Shown in pieces: positions 23,339 to 35,996 of a DNA stretch of 64,000 nt. Within the stretch, counting starts at the first letter, position 1. Every line of letters starts with the position of its first letter. Under the pieces are notes generated by a model that was given only the letters and a program-made list of their open reading frames with translations, had not been told where the DNA came from and ran no database searches. Source of the DNA: Hevea brasiliensis. Taxonomy: Eukaryota > Streptophyta > Magnoliopsida > Malpighiales > Euphorbiaceae. The translations under genes were made by a program, and so were the position numbers. The stretch covers positions 52,525,571 through 52,589,570 of the forward strand of contig NC_079507.1 of assembly GCF_030052815.1 (NCBI RefSeq). Reading direction: 5' to 3'.

Positions 23339-24779
23339 TACTTTTTTTTCTCTCTTTTATTTCAGTATATATGGTAGTGGAATGAGAAAGGGTGTCATAT
23401 TCATGTTTACAAATTCATCAATTTTATGGGGCTATTCGGTTGAGTAGCATCACGTCTATAGAACATTAATTTTATGTAAAGTTTTTCAGTTATCTTGCAA
23501 TGTTTTGTTAATGATCCAAGAAGAGGAATTTCTCCTGGTCTTTCTGAAGTTATAAAAAAAAAAGCTCTGCTTAATCTTGTTATCATTTTCAACATCCATA
23601 TATACATGAGCCTCTGCAGATGTATGAGAATGAATTTTGAAACTGATTAGTTTCTAAATGTTTTCTAAGCTTAGTTTTATCACCAACTGAAAAGTTGTGG
23701 GCGGAGGAAAAGTATTAACTTATACAAGAATTTAATGCAATTAATTTCTTTTTCGGTTAGATGAAAAAATTTAAACTTTTTTAACTTAAAAAAAGTTATT
23801 TTTAAAAATATAAAAATTAAGTATAATTGAATGGCAATTCAGTTGAATCCTTTTCTATGATTTATTCCTAATGGAGCCTACAAATTGGAAAAAGCTAGAA
23901 ACCTAACCTAATATTATCAAGTATTCTAATTCCACAACTCGTTTGACACATTAAGCATGAATTATGGCTAAAGTTTCAAACTTTCAATGTTTCTAGAAAT
24001 CAAAGGCTAATTTTCAAAGAAAAGACCAATAACCTTAGGGATCCGTACCATGATTGCTTTTGAAAATGAAACTTGCTTACGGTAGTTTATTATTTCATGT
24101 TGGAATATAGAAGGGAAGTACGGCAGGTAGGCATCATCAGGCTTGGCTTGCCTCTACATTAGGCTTGTTCCCTAGTGATGGCAATTCGCCTGAAATGCTC
24201 AGAGACCTGTTCAATTTTCGGATAAGCTTTTTGAAGACCTCTCTATGTATAATTTGTACGATAATTATTGGAATTCAAAAGAAGGGAAGATAGAATATAG
24301 CTAATGTTCAAGGTTCGCTTATACTAAATTGAAAGGCCCAAAAATTAAAGCCTCCATTGCTAAAGTTTGCCTGTTCATTTTAAATAGCAATGAATATTAA
24401 TTACATCAGTAAATATATATGTTATCAATCTTAGATATTATAAATAAGAAGATCATAAATTAATCATATATTGATATATGCTATCAACCATATCAATATT
24501 AGATAAACTATTTAAGTTGTGATGGAAATAGGGTCGGGTAATTCCTGATGGGTCAATTCGATCCACAAATCACATATTCATTTATGCAGTAAGTTGGTTA
24601 TTCCATTGATTTTTCCATAATTTAATTTGAATCACAAGATGCTATATTTTTTTAAAGAATAATTTTCATAAATAAAGAGAGATGGGTCAAGAACTGTTAT
24701 TATATAAAACTCATGATTAATTTGCTTTAGCAACACAAGCTCAACTAGATTCGTTTTTAAGAGGCAATAATTTGAGTAA
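23339..24779. other. Downstream and intergenic DNA of the SDR gene
   Basis: No further gene is visible. A block at 24523-24610 (GGGTCAATTCGATCCA, then GTAAGTTGGTTA) is related to one at 28050-28130, so both belong to a dispersed repeat, possibly the LTR or leader of the copia relic that follows. Confidence 0.5.
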
Positions 24780-25560
24780 TATGAAATATATTCTCATAAT
24801 TAAGATTTTAAGGGATGATTCAAAAAATTATTTTCTTTCATAAGAATTATATATTAAGAAAATTCTTGAATGATTTAATATGTAAAATTGTAAACCCATA
24901 AATGTTCTGATCTCCAAAGGTGATGATTTAAGACAAAAATTTTGTACTAAGAAACCATTAGAAAAGGAATAAATGAGTAGAGTTCCTTATGCAAATGTTA
25001 TTAATAGTCTAATACATGTTATGACATATACAAGGTCTGATATTTGCTATATTGTTGGGCTTGTAAGTAGATATCAATTCGACCCAAGACAAACACATTG
25101 AAAAGTTGTTAAGAGACTGTTAAGGTATAAAAGGCATGACTTATTACTCGTTAGGTGTGTTACTTGGGAGATGATATGCATTTGTGAGGTTATACAGATA
25201 TCAATAGGGGAGGAGTTTTAGATGAAAGGAAATCTACCTTTGCATTAATTTTCTTTGACAATCTATAACCCTATCCATGATGGAAGTTGAATTTATAACA
25301 TTTTCAATTACTATGCAAAAGGTTGTTTCGTTATGGTTCCTAGTATATTTGAAGATGTCTGAAAATGCTATTGACCTAGTGATAGTTAATTGTGATAGTC
25401 AAACAACAATAGCTCATAGGGAATATCTCAATTACCATGAAAAAACTAAGCACGTGGTAGCATAAAATTAAGTGAATATAAAGTACATTTCTATGCATGA
25501 AATGATAGCAAATCAATTTATGAAACCTGTTGTAAAGTTATTTTCAATAGGCTATCATTA
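24780..25560 (+). pseudogene. Ancient Ty1/copia pol relic (end of RT and RNase H)
   Basis: Across frames the segment reads like the copia region after YVDD: a GMxNCKPINVL-like phrase (about 24890), MSRVPYANVINSLI with TRSDICYIVGLVSRY (about 24973-25080), then VVKRLLRY, and a WLKRFL-like stretch. It ends with NCDSQTTIA and KTKHVVA in the 25277-25465 open frame. These match the conserved DSQSAIxLAKNP...RTKHID block. Frameshifts and stops are frequent, so it is much older than the element at 7933-12771. No LTR pair or primer site is recognisable. Confidence 0.75.
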
Positions 25561-28040
25561 ATTTGCTGGGTTTATGTAAATGTTGATGTACTTAAACATT
25601 ATTTTGTTTTTTTTACAATGGTCATGAATATTACATTATTAATAATGTTATTAATGCCTAATTGCATTAGTTTCAAAATATGCACACATATTTATGTTTA
25701 GTACATAAATAAAAAATTATGAAACATGTGTTAGTGCATAAAATATTGACCTTTTCATATAGGTAATCGCCTCCATTTCCTAAATAGTGAATGTGAATGA
25801 GATAGTTACAAGCTTATTATCTAAGAGATAATATAGCAAACTCAAGCTTATAATACGAATCTTGCCTCAACGACTAACGAGGAAATGGAGCCATTATAAG
25901 ACAGGTAATTGCATTGACAATCTATAATTATGTTACATTATCTTAGTGCTAGATGTGAGTTCTAAAGTGTAACATAAAAATTAAATAAGCGAACTCAAAG
26001 TTAGGCTCTAAGAATGTTTGAATTATTGGTTCCTCATGGTTTTGAAGTATTGTTGTCTTGTGTGCAATGGACGTATTTATAAAGTTCATGGAGCAAACCA
26101 ACTTTCACCCCAAGTTGTTGCTGTAATTCTCTGAAGGTAGAAGTTAGGCACCACACTGTTACCTTGGAATGGGATTCTTAAGAGCGAATCTCTCAAGAAG
26201 GCAGTAGCTGAGATTTGGTTGGTGACACTCTTGGAAATCTAAGTGTTAGCCTTAGTGAAAGGTCTTTATTGTAGGTTCTAATCTTGGAATGGCTTTGTTT
26301 TGTTATCTTTGGCATCTGTTTTCTTTGAGACCAACTGATTTTTGATGTTTTGTATCATACTTCTATTTGTTTAGTTAGTTTCTGTGTATTTGTTTGGCTG
26401 TTATGGCTCCTTGAGTATGGTGTGATGGGGGCTTAGTTTGGAGCTGTTATTTCCTCCCTCCCCTTTATTTTTTATTTTTTAAATAAATTCTTGCTTATAA
26501 AAAAATGGTATGAATTATCATCTCTGCAACATTTGTTTTTATTAGACATGAAAAGAAGAAAATATCATATCATATGATTCATATTGCAAGCACGACATGC
26601 GTGCAACAAGGGAAATACAAGTGAAAATCTCCATTTTATGTTATGTGAAACCTTAAAGATTATGAGTAATCTTTACCTAGTACCCTTATGACTCCTATTA
26701 GTTATGAGAACTTAGTTTAATATATAATATCTTAGAGTGTTGTCAAATGATCTTGAGAGATTAGATCTAGAGATGCATTCTTGGAAAATGAGTTAAATTA
26801 AGGTTGAGAGAATCGTGAGAAGAGAGATAATTTACAACGATAATATTACACTAATTTATGTTTATTAACATATCAATTATAATTATCTTTGTAATAAAAA
26901 CATAATTACGAACTTAGAATATGATAAATGAGATTGAGAAAAATATGAATGTGATAAATAATCTAAGATACTGTGTACTGTATTAACTCTAAACTCCATG
27001 AATTGAAAAGTTATACCATTCTAACAGATGTATAGCAAATGAATGCTTGAAGTACAGAGTGGTGGCATGGCTTATTTGTTAAGTATGACAATTACAACTT
27101 GCCTACATGGCTCTCTCTCTAATTTTTAGGGAGAGCAGATTCTCTTTTTTAAGGTTTCTCCTCTGCTAACTGGAGTTCTTTTATGGTCCTCTGTGGCTCT
27201 CCCTTCTTCTTCTGAGCAGGGGAAGGTATCTTTTTTTTTCCTATCCGATGGTGGTTTCCTTACCCTCACCATTGTTGGGTGGGATGTTTATAGTGTTTTT
27301 GTCTTGGTTGTGTTTTTGCTTACAGGTTAAGTGGCTCACTGAGAGGGTAATAAGTGTTGGAAGACATGCTTTATTTGGAAGTCTTGTAGTTGAGTGGCCA
27401 TGGTTCTTAGGCCAATTACTGTACGGGTGCTACGTTTTCTGCTACCTCCTTACTGATGTGTTTGTTGGTAAATATGTGTGCTATTTGATTGCCCACTTGT
27501 TGGATGTAGCAAGAGTAGGGTGCAAATGGGATGACGATTTATGTCATCGTCACTCTCCATGCTCTGATGGTGTGGGCTTGTGGTTCGTTGCTTTTTGGCG
27601 ACTATAACCTTATTCCTTACATGTGTTGGTGCTTATAGCTTCACTAATCCTTGCTAAGGGTGTTGTGGCTGAGGATGGATGTCCCCTATTATTGTTCACA
27701 AACGGCGTGTTCTTGCTTGAGCGGCACTGCACGTGGTGCGGCTACCTTCTTCTGGGTCACATGTTATGAGTCATTTGGAACCGGGTCTTAGTCTGGGGCT
27801 TTAGTTGTGCTTTTGGACCTTTTATTGAGACTAAGCCACAAATTAAGTAGACCTAGTTTCTTTTTTTTTTTTTTTTTTTTTTTTGCCGTGATCCGGTTTA
27901 TATTAGTTTAAGTTTGGATTTGAAGGGCCTCGGACCCACTTGTGCCAAATTTTTATTAATTGAATTTCTATCTTATGAAAATTATAGAAATCGAGAAGAA
28001 AGAGTGGATCTCCTTGAGTTTGAGTGTAAGATGATAGAAA
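25561..28040. other. Repeat-rich intergenic DNA, no host gene recognised
   Basis: The part at about 26050-26515 is T/G-rich and ends in AATAAATTCTTGCTTATAAAAAAA, like the 3' tail of a plant L1 LINE, but no coding part precedes it. An open frame at 27248-27607 has no family resemblance. A T24 run is at 27861-27884. Confidence 0.4.
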
Positions 28041-28340
28041 GAGGACATGGTCCGTCTTGATGAGTCAATTCGGTCCATATTATGATATATATGGATAAAC
28101 ATCTGTGCGGTAAGTTGGTTACAGCACCATTTTTTGGAAAAGACTTTGATATAGAGGAAGCGGCTCTACATTCTATGATATTCTCCCTAGCTGAAAACCA
28201 TAGAAATTTGAAGTAACTATTGTAATTTCTCCACAATAAAATTATTGGATTAATGGTGAAACATCCAGAGAGGTTGCTCAGTTTCTTGGTGGACGGCTAT
28301 ATGATTGCGTTTTCTAGTTCAATGAAGTTTCGAGTTAATA
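28041..28340. repeat. Dispersed repeat fragment related to 24523-24610
   Basis: It shares GAGTCAATTCGGTCCA, CTGTGCGGTAAGTTGGTTAC and neighbouring words with 24523-24610, and continues through AATTTCTCCACAATAAAATT and GGTGAAACATCCAGAGAGG. I recognise this as a recurrent plant repeat, probably from an LTR element, but cannot assign a family. Confidence 0.45.
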
Positions 28341-28439
28341 ATTTTATTATTATATATACTTTAAACCCATTTGTTTATATATATATTATGAGTATAATTC
28401 ACTTTTATGATGTTAGTATTGACACTAAGTGGGGGTAAT

Positions 28440-29703
28440 TTAGTGGATCTTACATAAATTTTTTTAACTGATAATACTTAAACTGTTATATTATAAAGAG
28501 TTGTAGTTATACTTCTTAAACTTTTAATACGGTAATAAATACTCGATTCTACAACTTAGTAATTCAAATATTGTGATATTAATTATACTAGTTTTTAATT
28601 TTTTTTCAACATTTTCAAATCTAAATATATTAATTTTTATTCTTTAATATATGTAAATAGTATAATATTTAATTAGTGTACATTACATGACTTTGAGATA
28701 GAATTCAGAAAGTTTGAAATTAATATGAATTATTTTATACTTAAAAGTAAATTATTATTTAAAAAAATATAATAATTTAATAATAAAGTTGCAATTCAAA
28801 TAATGACATGTTCCTAATTAAATGATGTCTATTCAATATTTGAATGATTATGGGATTGAAGTTAGGTGGTTTTGATTTCCGTTGTTTTGTAAATTGGGAA
28901 AGGAAGACATACAATTATACAAATAAAAAGGATTATTTTATTTTATTTTTGTTGAATCTATGTAGATGCTTTTTTGGCAAATGGATCGATCCCTCCTCCG
29001 TTCAGACAATTCAAAACTCCACTATATTTTAATAATCCACTTTAATTATGTTTCGAATTTTAAAATTTTATAATTTAGAAAATAATTCTAATATTATTAG
29101 AATAAATTATATATATATATATATACACACACATGTGGGGAGATAAACTTGCAAATAAATATAAACTTGTAAATAAATAAAAATATTTTTAACTTTAAAC
29201 TATTTATAATATTACAAGTTGAATAAAAATAAAATGTTACAATGAAAATAATAAGATAAAAAATATTATAAATAATTACAATAAAAGGGAAAAAAAAAAA
29301 GAAATCCTGTTTCAACTTGGAAGAGAAAAAAAATAATATTATGTGAAAAAAAATTATTTTAAAATTTTTTTTATAATCCAATTGTAATACTAATAAAACT
29401 ATAACTTTATTTAATTTATTGAGAATTAAAAATTTTATAATATGATAATTATATATTTATTTCGATATAATAAATTATGCATTGAAATTATATTGGCATT
29501 TAAGTGCATTGTGATTATAATTTCTATTTTGTTTTACTTATCTCTTGTAATTTATTAAATAAGAGATGTATTATTGGCAATGCTAAAATCAAATATTATA
29601 TAAATTTAAAAGTACTAAAATATATTAAAAAAATTAAATTGGATCTCTTATAGCAATTTAAATCAAAATAACAATAATACTTATAGAGTTATGAATATAC
29701 ATT

Positions 29704-29740
<37 letters not shown>

Positions 29741-31393
29741 GAAGTATAAAATAAAATTAGACAAAAAATATTAAATCAACCAAATATGAATATTAATTTT
29801 AAAAACTATGTATAGTGTAATTTAAAAGAAATTTTATAAAAATTAATACTAAGAAAAACCATTAATAACAACTAAATTTAATTAATTTATTATCATATAT
29901 ATTTTTATTATTTTAAATCATCATTTCTTAAAAATTATTATTATATATAGAGCTAGCATGTATCAATTAATTAAATGATAATTATACCATTATAATTATT
30001 AGTGTTTGTTTTTTCTTATATTTATTTTCTTTAGTATTAAAGGTAGGACTTTTACAATTCATAAAAATCAATATTGTAAAATTAAACCAGATTAATCTGA
30101 ACTTAATTATTTTAATATGATTATGATTTATTTGTCGATAACTGAGTTAAAAACCGCATTAGATTATATGTTTATAATTATAAAATCAAAATAATTTTAT
30201 ATTTATATGAAATATAATTAAATATATAATATATATTACATTTATAATAATAAATTATATAAGACTTTCTTTTTATCAGAAAATTATACAAGACTAGTAT
30301 ATAAAAGCATTAGAAATTAATATTGTAATAATTTTCCTCTACTATGATGTAAGATTGGAGACACTTTGGCACTTGAATTGATATTTGAAATATATATAGA
30401 GAAAGACATTTTGGCAACTTATAGTTTTATATTAAATAAATTTATTTAGAGATAAATTTGAATTCTTTATGATATAAATCTGTACAATTTGGAAAGTAAC
30501 ATAATGTAAGTTCATTGTCTTAAAAATAATTATCTTTAAAAAAAGTTAAATTTATTATTTTACATATATATAAAGGTTAAAAAATTATAATTTAATCTCT
30601 TAAAATTAATAAAGCTTACAATTCAGTTCCTCCATTTAATTTTCTATCTAATTAACTATTAATTATAACAAAAAAAATCAAAATATCTTTAACTCTATAT
30701 ATTTTCTAACTGATTAATTTTATATTATAAATAAAATATTTCATGGTTTTAAATTTTTATAAATAAAACAGTCTTTTAATTTAAATTATTTTATTTATAA
30801 TATAAAAATTCAGAGACTAAATTATTTAAATTAAAAAATATATAAAATTAAAGATATTTTGATATTTTTATTATAATTATTAGATGGAAAATTAAATAAA
30901 AATTTGAAATTATAAATTTTATTAAATATTAAAAATTAAACAATTTTAAAAATATAAATTTTACTTAAGACCGGGTTGTAGTTTAAAAAATATATATAGT
31001 CCAAGAAGATTTCAACTGGATTTACAAATTAGGGTTTTTTTTTTCCCTTATTTTCTTTTACAGATTTGATGGAAGAGAAAGGTAGTTGCTTTTCCAATTT
31101 GTGGAGAAGGGGCTGCGCCGACCTAACATCATGAGGATTGAGGAGAGAGAAGGAGGGGGCCACCGTCATGCTTTTGGATTTTCCACGTCAAACCCGCGTG
31201 TTCTGGCAACTCCTTTTTTCCCCCACATACCAGTCCTCACGTATCTCTCTCGATCTTCTCTCTTGTTCATCTCCACACAATTTAGAGCTGGTTTGGTTCG
31301 CGACAGAAGTTCAATTTTTTTAAAATTTTTTTTCTTAATAATTTAGATGCGTAAAATGTATTAAATTTAATTTTAAAATAATTTTTAATTAAT

Positions 31394-31396
<3 letters not shown>
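28440..31396. other. Very AT-rich intergenic DNA with AT/AC microsatellites
   Basis: About 3 kb holds no gene I can support. (AT)n runs lie at about 29108-29125 and 29712-29738. A less AT-rich stretch at 31020-31340 has open frames in two phases but no family match, conserved motif or splice pattern. Confidence 0.55.

Positions 31397-31452
<56 letters not shown>
31397..31452. repeat. (TC)28 microsatellite
   Basis: An uninterrupted TC dinucleotide run of 56 bp, likely to vary in length between individuals. Confidence 0.98.
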
Positions 31453-31455
<3 letters not shown>

Positions 31456-33100
31456 GATTTCAATTCTTAAATCAAATATATAGATTCATTCCATTGAAAG
31501 AAAAAATCTTGTACAATAATACTTTAGTAACATTTAGATGAATAGCTAGTGGTAGACAAAAAGTACTACGAGAGTAGGACTAAATTTTAGGCTTATTTAG
31601 TATTGTTGTTGAAATTATTATTGAAAAAATTATTATTTTTTAAATATATTAGTTAGAAGGTGTTAAAAAATAATTAAAAATTAAATTTGATCAGTTTTAA
31701 TCATAAAAATATTAAAATAATAAAATAGTCTTTTTCAAATTGCTTTTTTTAACATCATCTAAAATTGTACTTTTATTCAGAAAAACAGTTTCAACCTCTG
31801 AAATTCAGTGCCAAACAGAGCTTCTACGTAATTAATTAATATATCGATATCATAAAAGCTAGAATTTCAGAGAAGGTGATAAAAAAATAAATTTTTTTTA
31901 TAAATTAAGATAATAATCTTTTATTAATAGAATTTGATGATTTATTTTTCTATTAATATTTGATAGTTTAATGGCTTATACTGTCAGTAAATTTTCAAAA
32001 AGATAAGTATCATAAAAAAAAGGATCAATTACTATTTAAAAAATTATTTTGTTTCATTCAAATTATTTCTGAATAAAAGATTTTAATCACTTATATTTAT
32101 ATTTTTTAATGAATTATCAAATTTTATAAAAAAAAAAAATTGAAAGGACATGATCCATAGAGATAGACTCGTACGCATATGAAAAACCTACCACATCAAT
32201 GTGATTTAAGAAGGGCGTCAAGAAAATGAATAGCTTACATATCAGAATTCATATATCCTTTTTTGGATCATTTACAGTTAAGTCTATGAAGAATAGCAAA
32301 ATTTACATATTAATCTCTAACTAGTATGTTTTAGTAATAATTTAATTTTTAAAATTTAATTTTACTAATAAATTAGTCTTTACTGTTTTAATTGATCATT
32401 AACTGTTTTTCATTTCAAAATTATTTAGTTCTTAAAATTTTATTTCATTAACAAAATAGTCCCTCAAATTTTATTTAAATATAAAATAAATAATTACTTA
32501 AACTTAAAATTTAAATGTAATAAAAAAATTTTAAAGAATAAATTATTTTAAACTGAAACGCAATTTAAATATAAGAATCAAAATGTTACTGATTATAAAT
32601 AAATTGGGGACTAATATGTGAATTTTGCTATAACTCAAGGATTTAATTGTAAATTATTTTTTATTTTTAAATAATTTTAATTATATTCGAATTTGAAATC
32701 TTATAATTTTAAAAATAACTTTGATTTAGTGTACACATTATATATATGTACATAATAAATCATAAAAGCAATTTAGTGACCTGAATGACATCCAACCCAT
32801 CAAAATTCATCACAAGATTAGCAATTTTTTTACGGTGGTAGTGCATATAATTTGTTGATTAAGATGGGAAACAAAATGAGAAAAATGCATGCACCACGAG
32901 GGGATATTGAGCAGCTTCAAGGAAACTCATGGGACAGGCATACGCAGACTGCACTATAAGAAAATGAAATAAAGGTTCAAAGAAACTTAATTGTAGTCTA
33001 TATGAAAATCATAATATCATACACGTGTGATATCATATTGGTAAAATAATGTTCAATCCCAATGGCAACTGCTACTAGTCATTGCTTGGTGGTAATTTGA
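31453..33100. other. AT-rich intergenic DNA upstream of the WRKY gene
   Basis: No gene or element ends were recognised. The last part is presumably the distal promoter of the WRKY gene. Confidence 0.5.
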
Positions 33101-33106
33101 TTGACC
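33101..33106 (+). promoter_or_regulatory. W-box (TTGACC), distal
   Basis: A perfect WRKY-binding W-box, about 470 bp upstream of the WRKY start codon. Confidence 0.45.
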
Positions 33107-33425
33107 AAAATTAAATCCATGATAGGCCATATATATATATATATATTCTCTTTAATATAATTATATATATAAATTAATTAACCATGCTAATTAATTAATG
33201 TATTATTGTTAATGATGAAGCCGCCTGCATTTTCTAACCCTACTTTTTATTAATTAATCGGCTAATAAGCATTTTCAAAAAAAAAAAAAAAAAAGAAAGG
33301 CTAATGCAGCTTTAATTTTTCTGTACCATGGAGGAATTTTCGTGTCGTTCACAACCTTTTTATTGCTATATTTATGTCCCTTGATTTTTCATATTCTTTT
33401 TCTCTCCACAAATTTTAAGTTAATT

Positions 33426-33461
33426 TGACTATTTGAGGGTTTATATTTTTAAATTTGACTA
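33426..33461 (+). promoter_or_regulatory. Two W-boxes exactly 30 bp apart in the WRKY promoter
   Basis: TTGACT occurs at 33426-33431 and 33456-33461, each inside TTTGACTATTT. They lie 110-150 bp upstream of the WRKY start codon. Between them and the ATG, TATATATTA at 33481-33489 can serve as TATA box. W-boxes are the sites WRKY proteins bind, so self- or cross-regulation within the family is a reasonable inference. Confidence 0.5.
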
Positions 33462-33572
33462 TTTTCTTATAATTGAGGGTATATATTACTCTCTACCCCT
33501 TTAGACCTTCCTCTACGTCTACTTCTTCTTCTTGTTCTTGTTTTCTTTCTTTTGTATGCACTACTTATTTCC

Positions 33573-34059
33573 ATGGAAAAGTTTCAAATGTTATTTCCTT
33601 TTTCATCGACAGGGTCGCCTTCTTATCCTGTATCGTCAACCATGACAAATTCTCATGTTTTTAACAATTTTCAAGGGGATACTTCAAATGGGTTCTTGGG
33701 ATTGAAGATGGACAATCAAGCAGCAGCACTACTACCAAGAACAGAATTCAAGGACCTTAACTCATCATCACAAAGTGCAAGCTTTGCAAGTGGGTCTGAA
33801 ACTGAGCTAAAACCAGGCAAAAAGAAGGGGGAAAAGAAGATTAGAAAACCCAGATATGCTTTTCAAACTAGGAGCCAAGTTGATATACTTGATGATGGTT
33901 ATCGGTGGAGGAAGTATGGCCAAAAAGCTGTCAAAAACAACAAATTCCCGAGGTTTGTTCATTTATAGAGATCCCTACCTACCCAGATTAATTCTCTTTG
34001 ATTTTTTTTTTCCTTGTTCTTAGTCTTCTTATTTTTCTGTGTATGTATGCGATTATCCA

Positions 34060-34105
<46 letters not shown>

Positions 34106-35364
34106 TTATCGTTCTCTTGGGCGGCTTGGCTACGAAGCAAGATCCTGCTAGATCTAATGTTAGATAAGAGCTGGAAAGTGTATTTCCTTTTCAGAATAGG
34201 GTTATGGCATGGGAATGGGATGGTATTGCAAATAGGGTTGCATGATGTCTATCTATATATATGGACATCGTGCAGTGTATACATATGCACCCTCCTTTAG
34301 TGAAATGGATGGGAATTCATAGCAGCAATTGATCATCAAGTGGTGCAGTTTTAGGGTTTTCTTATCTCCTTTATTGTTCTTCTCTCTGATCTCGATTGTT
34401 TTCTACAATCGCCGCCGATGAGTGATGAAGAATGAAGAATTCACCCTTATGAGTACTGATAAAGCTAGCTTGGAGGTTTAAACTGCCTAGTTCTCAACAA
34501 TTTCCTTGATAAACATTATTTCTTGCATTATTGTTTTATGGGCTATTCTCCAATCTCTACAGATATTTTCATGTAGCAAAGAGAATAAAAAGAAACAAAA
34601 GATTTTCATCAGCATATATAAACTACATGGATCCCCAGGCCAAGTCGAAAGTTAAGTTTTGTTGGTGGGATTTAGTACTTGATCACTACTTTGAATTAAC
34701 CCTTGGAAGGGCTTTTATAATCAATAATTACTCAGTTCAATCTTGTATTAGTTATAACCAAGGATTGCTTCCATTCCAATTGCCATGCCTAACATTGCAA
34801 TGAGGTGTTGCCACACCAAGAGTAGGACCGTCCCTCTAGTTCTTTAGACTTTTTACATCAATTTAACATAAATTCCTCCCATATAGTACAATTGCTTGGT
34901 AAAAACACTATTATGCGTAGGGTAAAGTTACTCTATTTGTGACTTGAAGGTCATGGGTTTGAGCTATGAAAACTACCTCTTTGCAAACCAAGGTAAGACT
35001 GCACACATAACCCATAAGTTTGGGATGTTTGTGCATTGATAATGGTACATTTATTTATAATTTGCAATATGTACACATATAAGCATATTTTTGATAATGG
35101 TACATTTATTTCAAATTTGATATGCACAAATAGATTCAACTAATGTTCGAGCAAGTATAATGAGTTTTTTCCCCCTCGATTTGCAGGAGCTACTATCGGT
35201 GCACGCATCAAGGGTGCAATGTAAAGAAACAAGTGCAACGCCTAACCAAAGATGAAGGCATTGTAGTAACAACTTATGAAGGGATGCATACTCATCCTAT
35301 AGACAGGCAAACTGACAACTTTGAACATATCTTGAACCAGATGCAAATTTACACTTCCTTTTGA
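33573..35364 (+). CDS. WRKY75: WRKY75-like transcription factor, group IIc (185 aa, 2 exons)
   Basis: Exons are 33573-33952 and 35187-35364. The intron splits the Arg codon of ...FPR|SYY, the usual PR intron of WRKY genes. The start is CCATGG at 33573; upstream in-frame codons hold no other ATG. The WRKYGQK heptad is at residues 112-118. The zinc finger is C132-X4-C137-X23-H161-X-H163 (C2H2, group IIc). A basic stretch at 83-94 can be a nuclear signal. The block before the heptad ([19 protein letters not shown]) and the tail ([15 protein letters not shown]) match the WRKY75 clade. Arabidopsis WRKY75 acts in phosphate starvation, senescence and root-hair control. The N-terminus is about 40 residues longer than AtWRKY75. 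The name is by domain and tail resemblance, so orthology is not proven. Confidence 0.93.
34064..34101. repeat. (AC)n microsatellite in the WRKY intron
   Basis: About 19 AC repeats without interruption, 110 bp after the donor site of the only intron. Confidence 0.97.
34912..35035 (+). mobile_element. tRNA-derived SINE fragment (Au-like) in the WRKY intron
   Basis: The stretch reads GGTAAAGTTACTCTATTTGT, then GGTCATGGGTTTGAGC, CCTCTTTGCA, and AAGGTAAGACTGC. This is the order seen in a widespread angiosperm SINE family. GGGTTTGAGCT (34955-34965) fits the pol III B-box with one change. The 5' A-box end is poorly preserved and the 3' part is cut short. The family call is by memory of the consensus. 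Confidence 0.6.
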
Positions 35365-35996
35365 AGTTTAGATCAAATTATGTACACTTCTCTGTAATGG
35401 ATATAAATATTGATCCTACTCCTTCAATATATATTGCAATAAGGCTATTTTCTTGGGTATGGCAACAGAAGTCCATCCTTTAGTAATTAAGTTTTTATTG
35501 ATCATAAATGTTCTTTATAGACATTGTAAGTTTGCTTTAATTCTTTTCTTTCTTTTCATTTGTTTTTTCACCTTCTTCCAATTTTTTTTTAATCAAAAGA
35601 CCAATTTCATTGAAACAAGACAAAGAGAGTATAAGACTAGAAATCTAACTGATGTTGTTTATGATTCTCGAGTCAACCAATGATTTATGTATGACCTGTA
35701 ATGAAGAAAGATGTGAAGTCGGTAACCTAAGCAAGCTACTCTGACGCTCAAGTCAATATATGCTCAGAGGAAAATGAATATTGAAAATATGAAAAGAATA
35801 GATTACATACCTTGGCTATTGTCATGACTCCTATTTATAAGAAAAGGGATAACACCTTTCCACCATATCCGAGATCTTGCCAACTCATGTCCAACTGTTT
35901 CCTTCCATATATTGCAGAAACACAACTCATTATCAAGCGGCATTCTCGACGAGAAAATAGCATACTCTACAGCATGTATCCAACTTGTGAACTTCT
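35365..35996. other. 3' flank of the WRKY gene
   Basis: It contains the likely 3' untranslated region of the WRKY gene and AT-rich sequence. No other gene was recognised. Confidence 0.5.

Noticed and set aside
26050..26515. Possible L1 LINE 3' tail ending in an A-run
   Set aside because: The tail pattern fits, but no coding part or target duplication was found, so I did not annotate it as an element.
27248..27607. 119-codon open frame with hydrophobic stretches
   Set aside because: It has no homology I recognise, no splice or promoter context and lies in repeat-like T/G-rich DNA. It could be a chance frame.
31086..31346. Two overlapping open frames in a less AT-rich stretch
   Set aside because: No conserved motif, and the frames overlap in different phases with similar composition.
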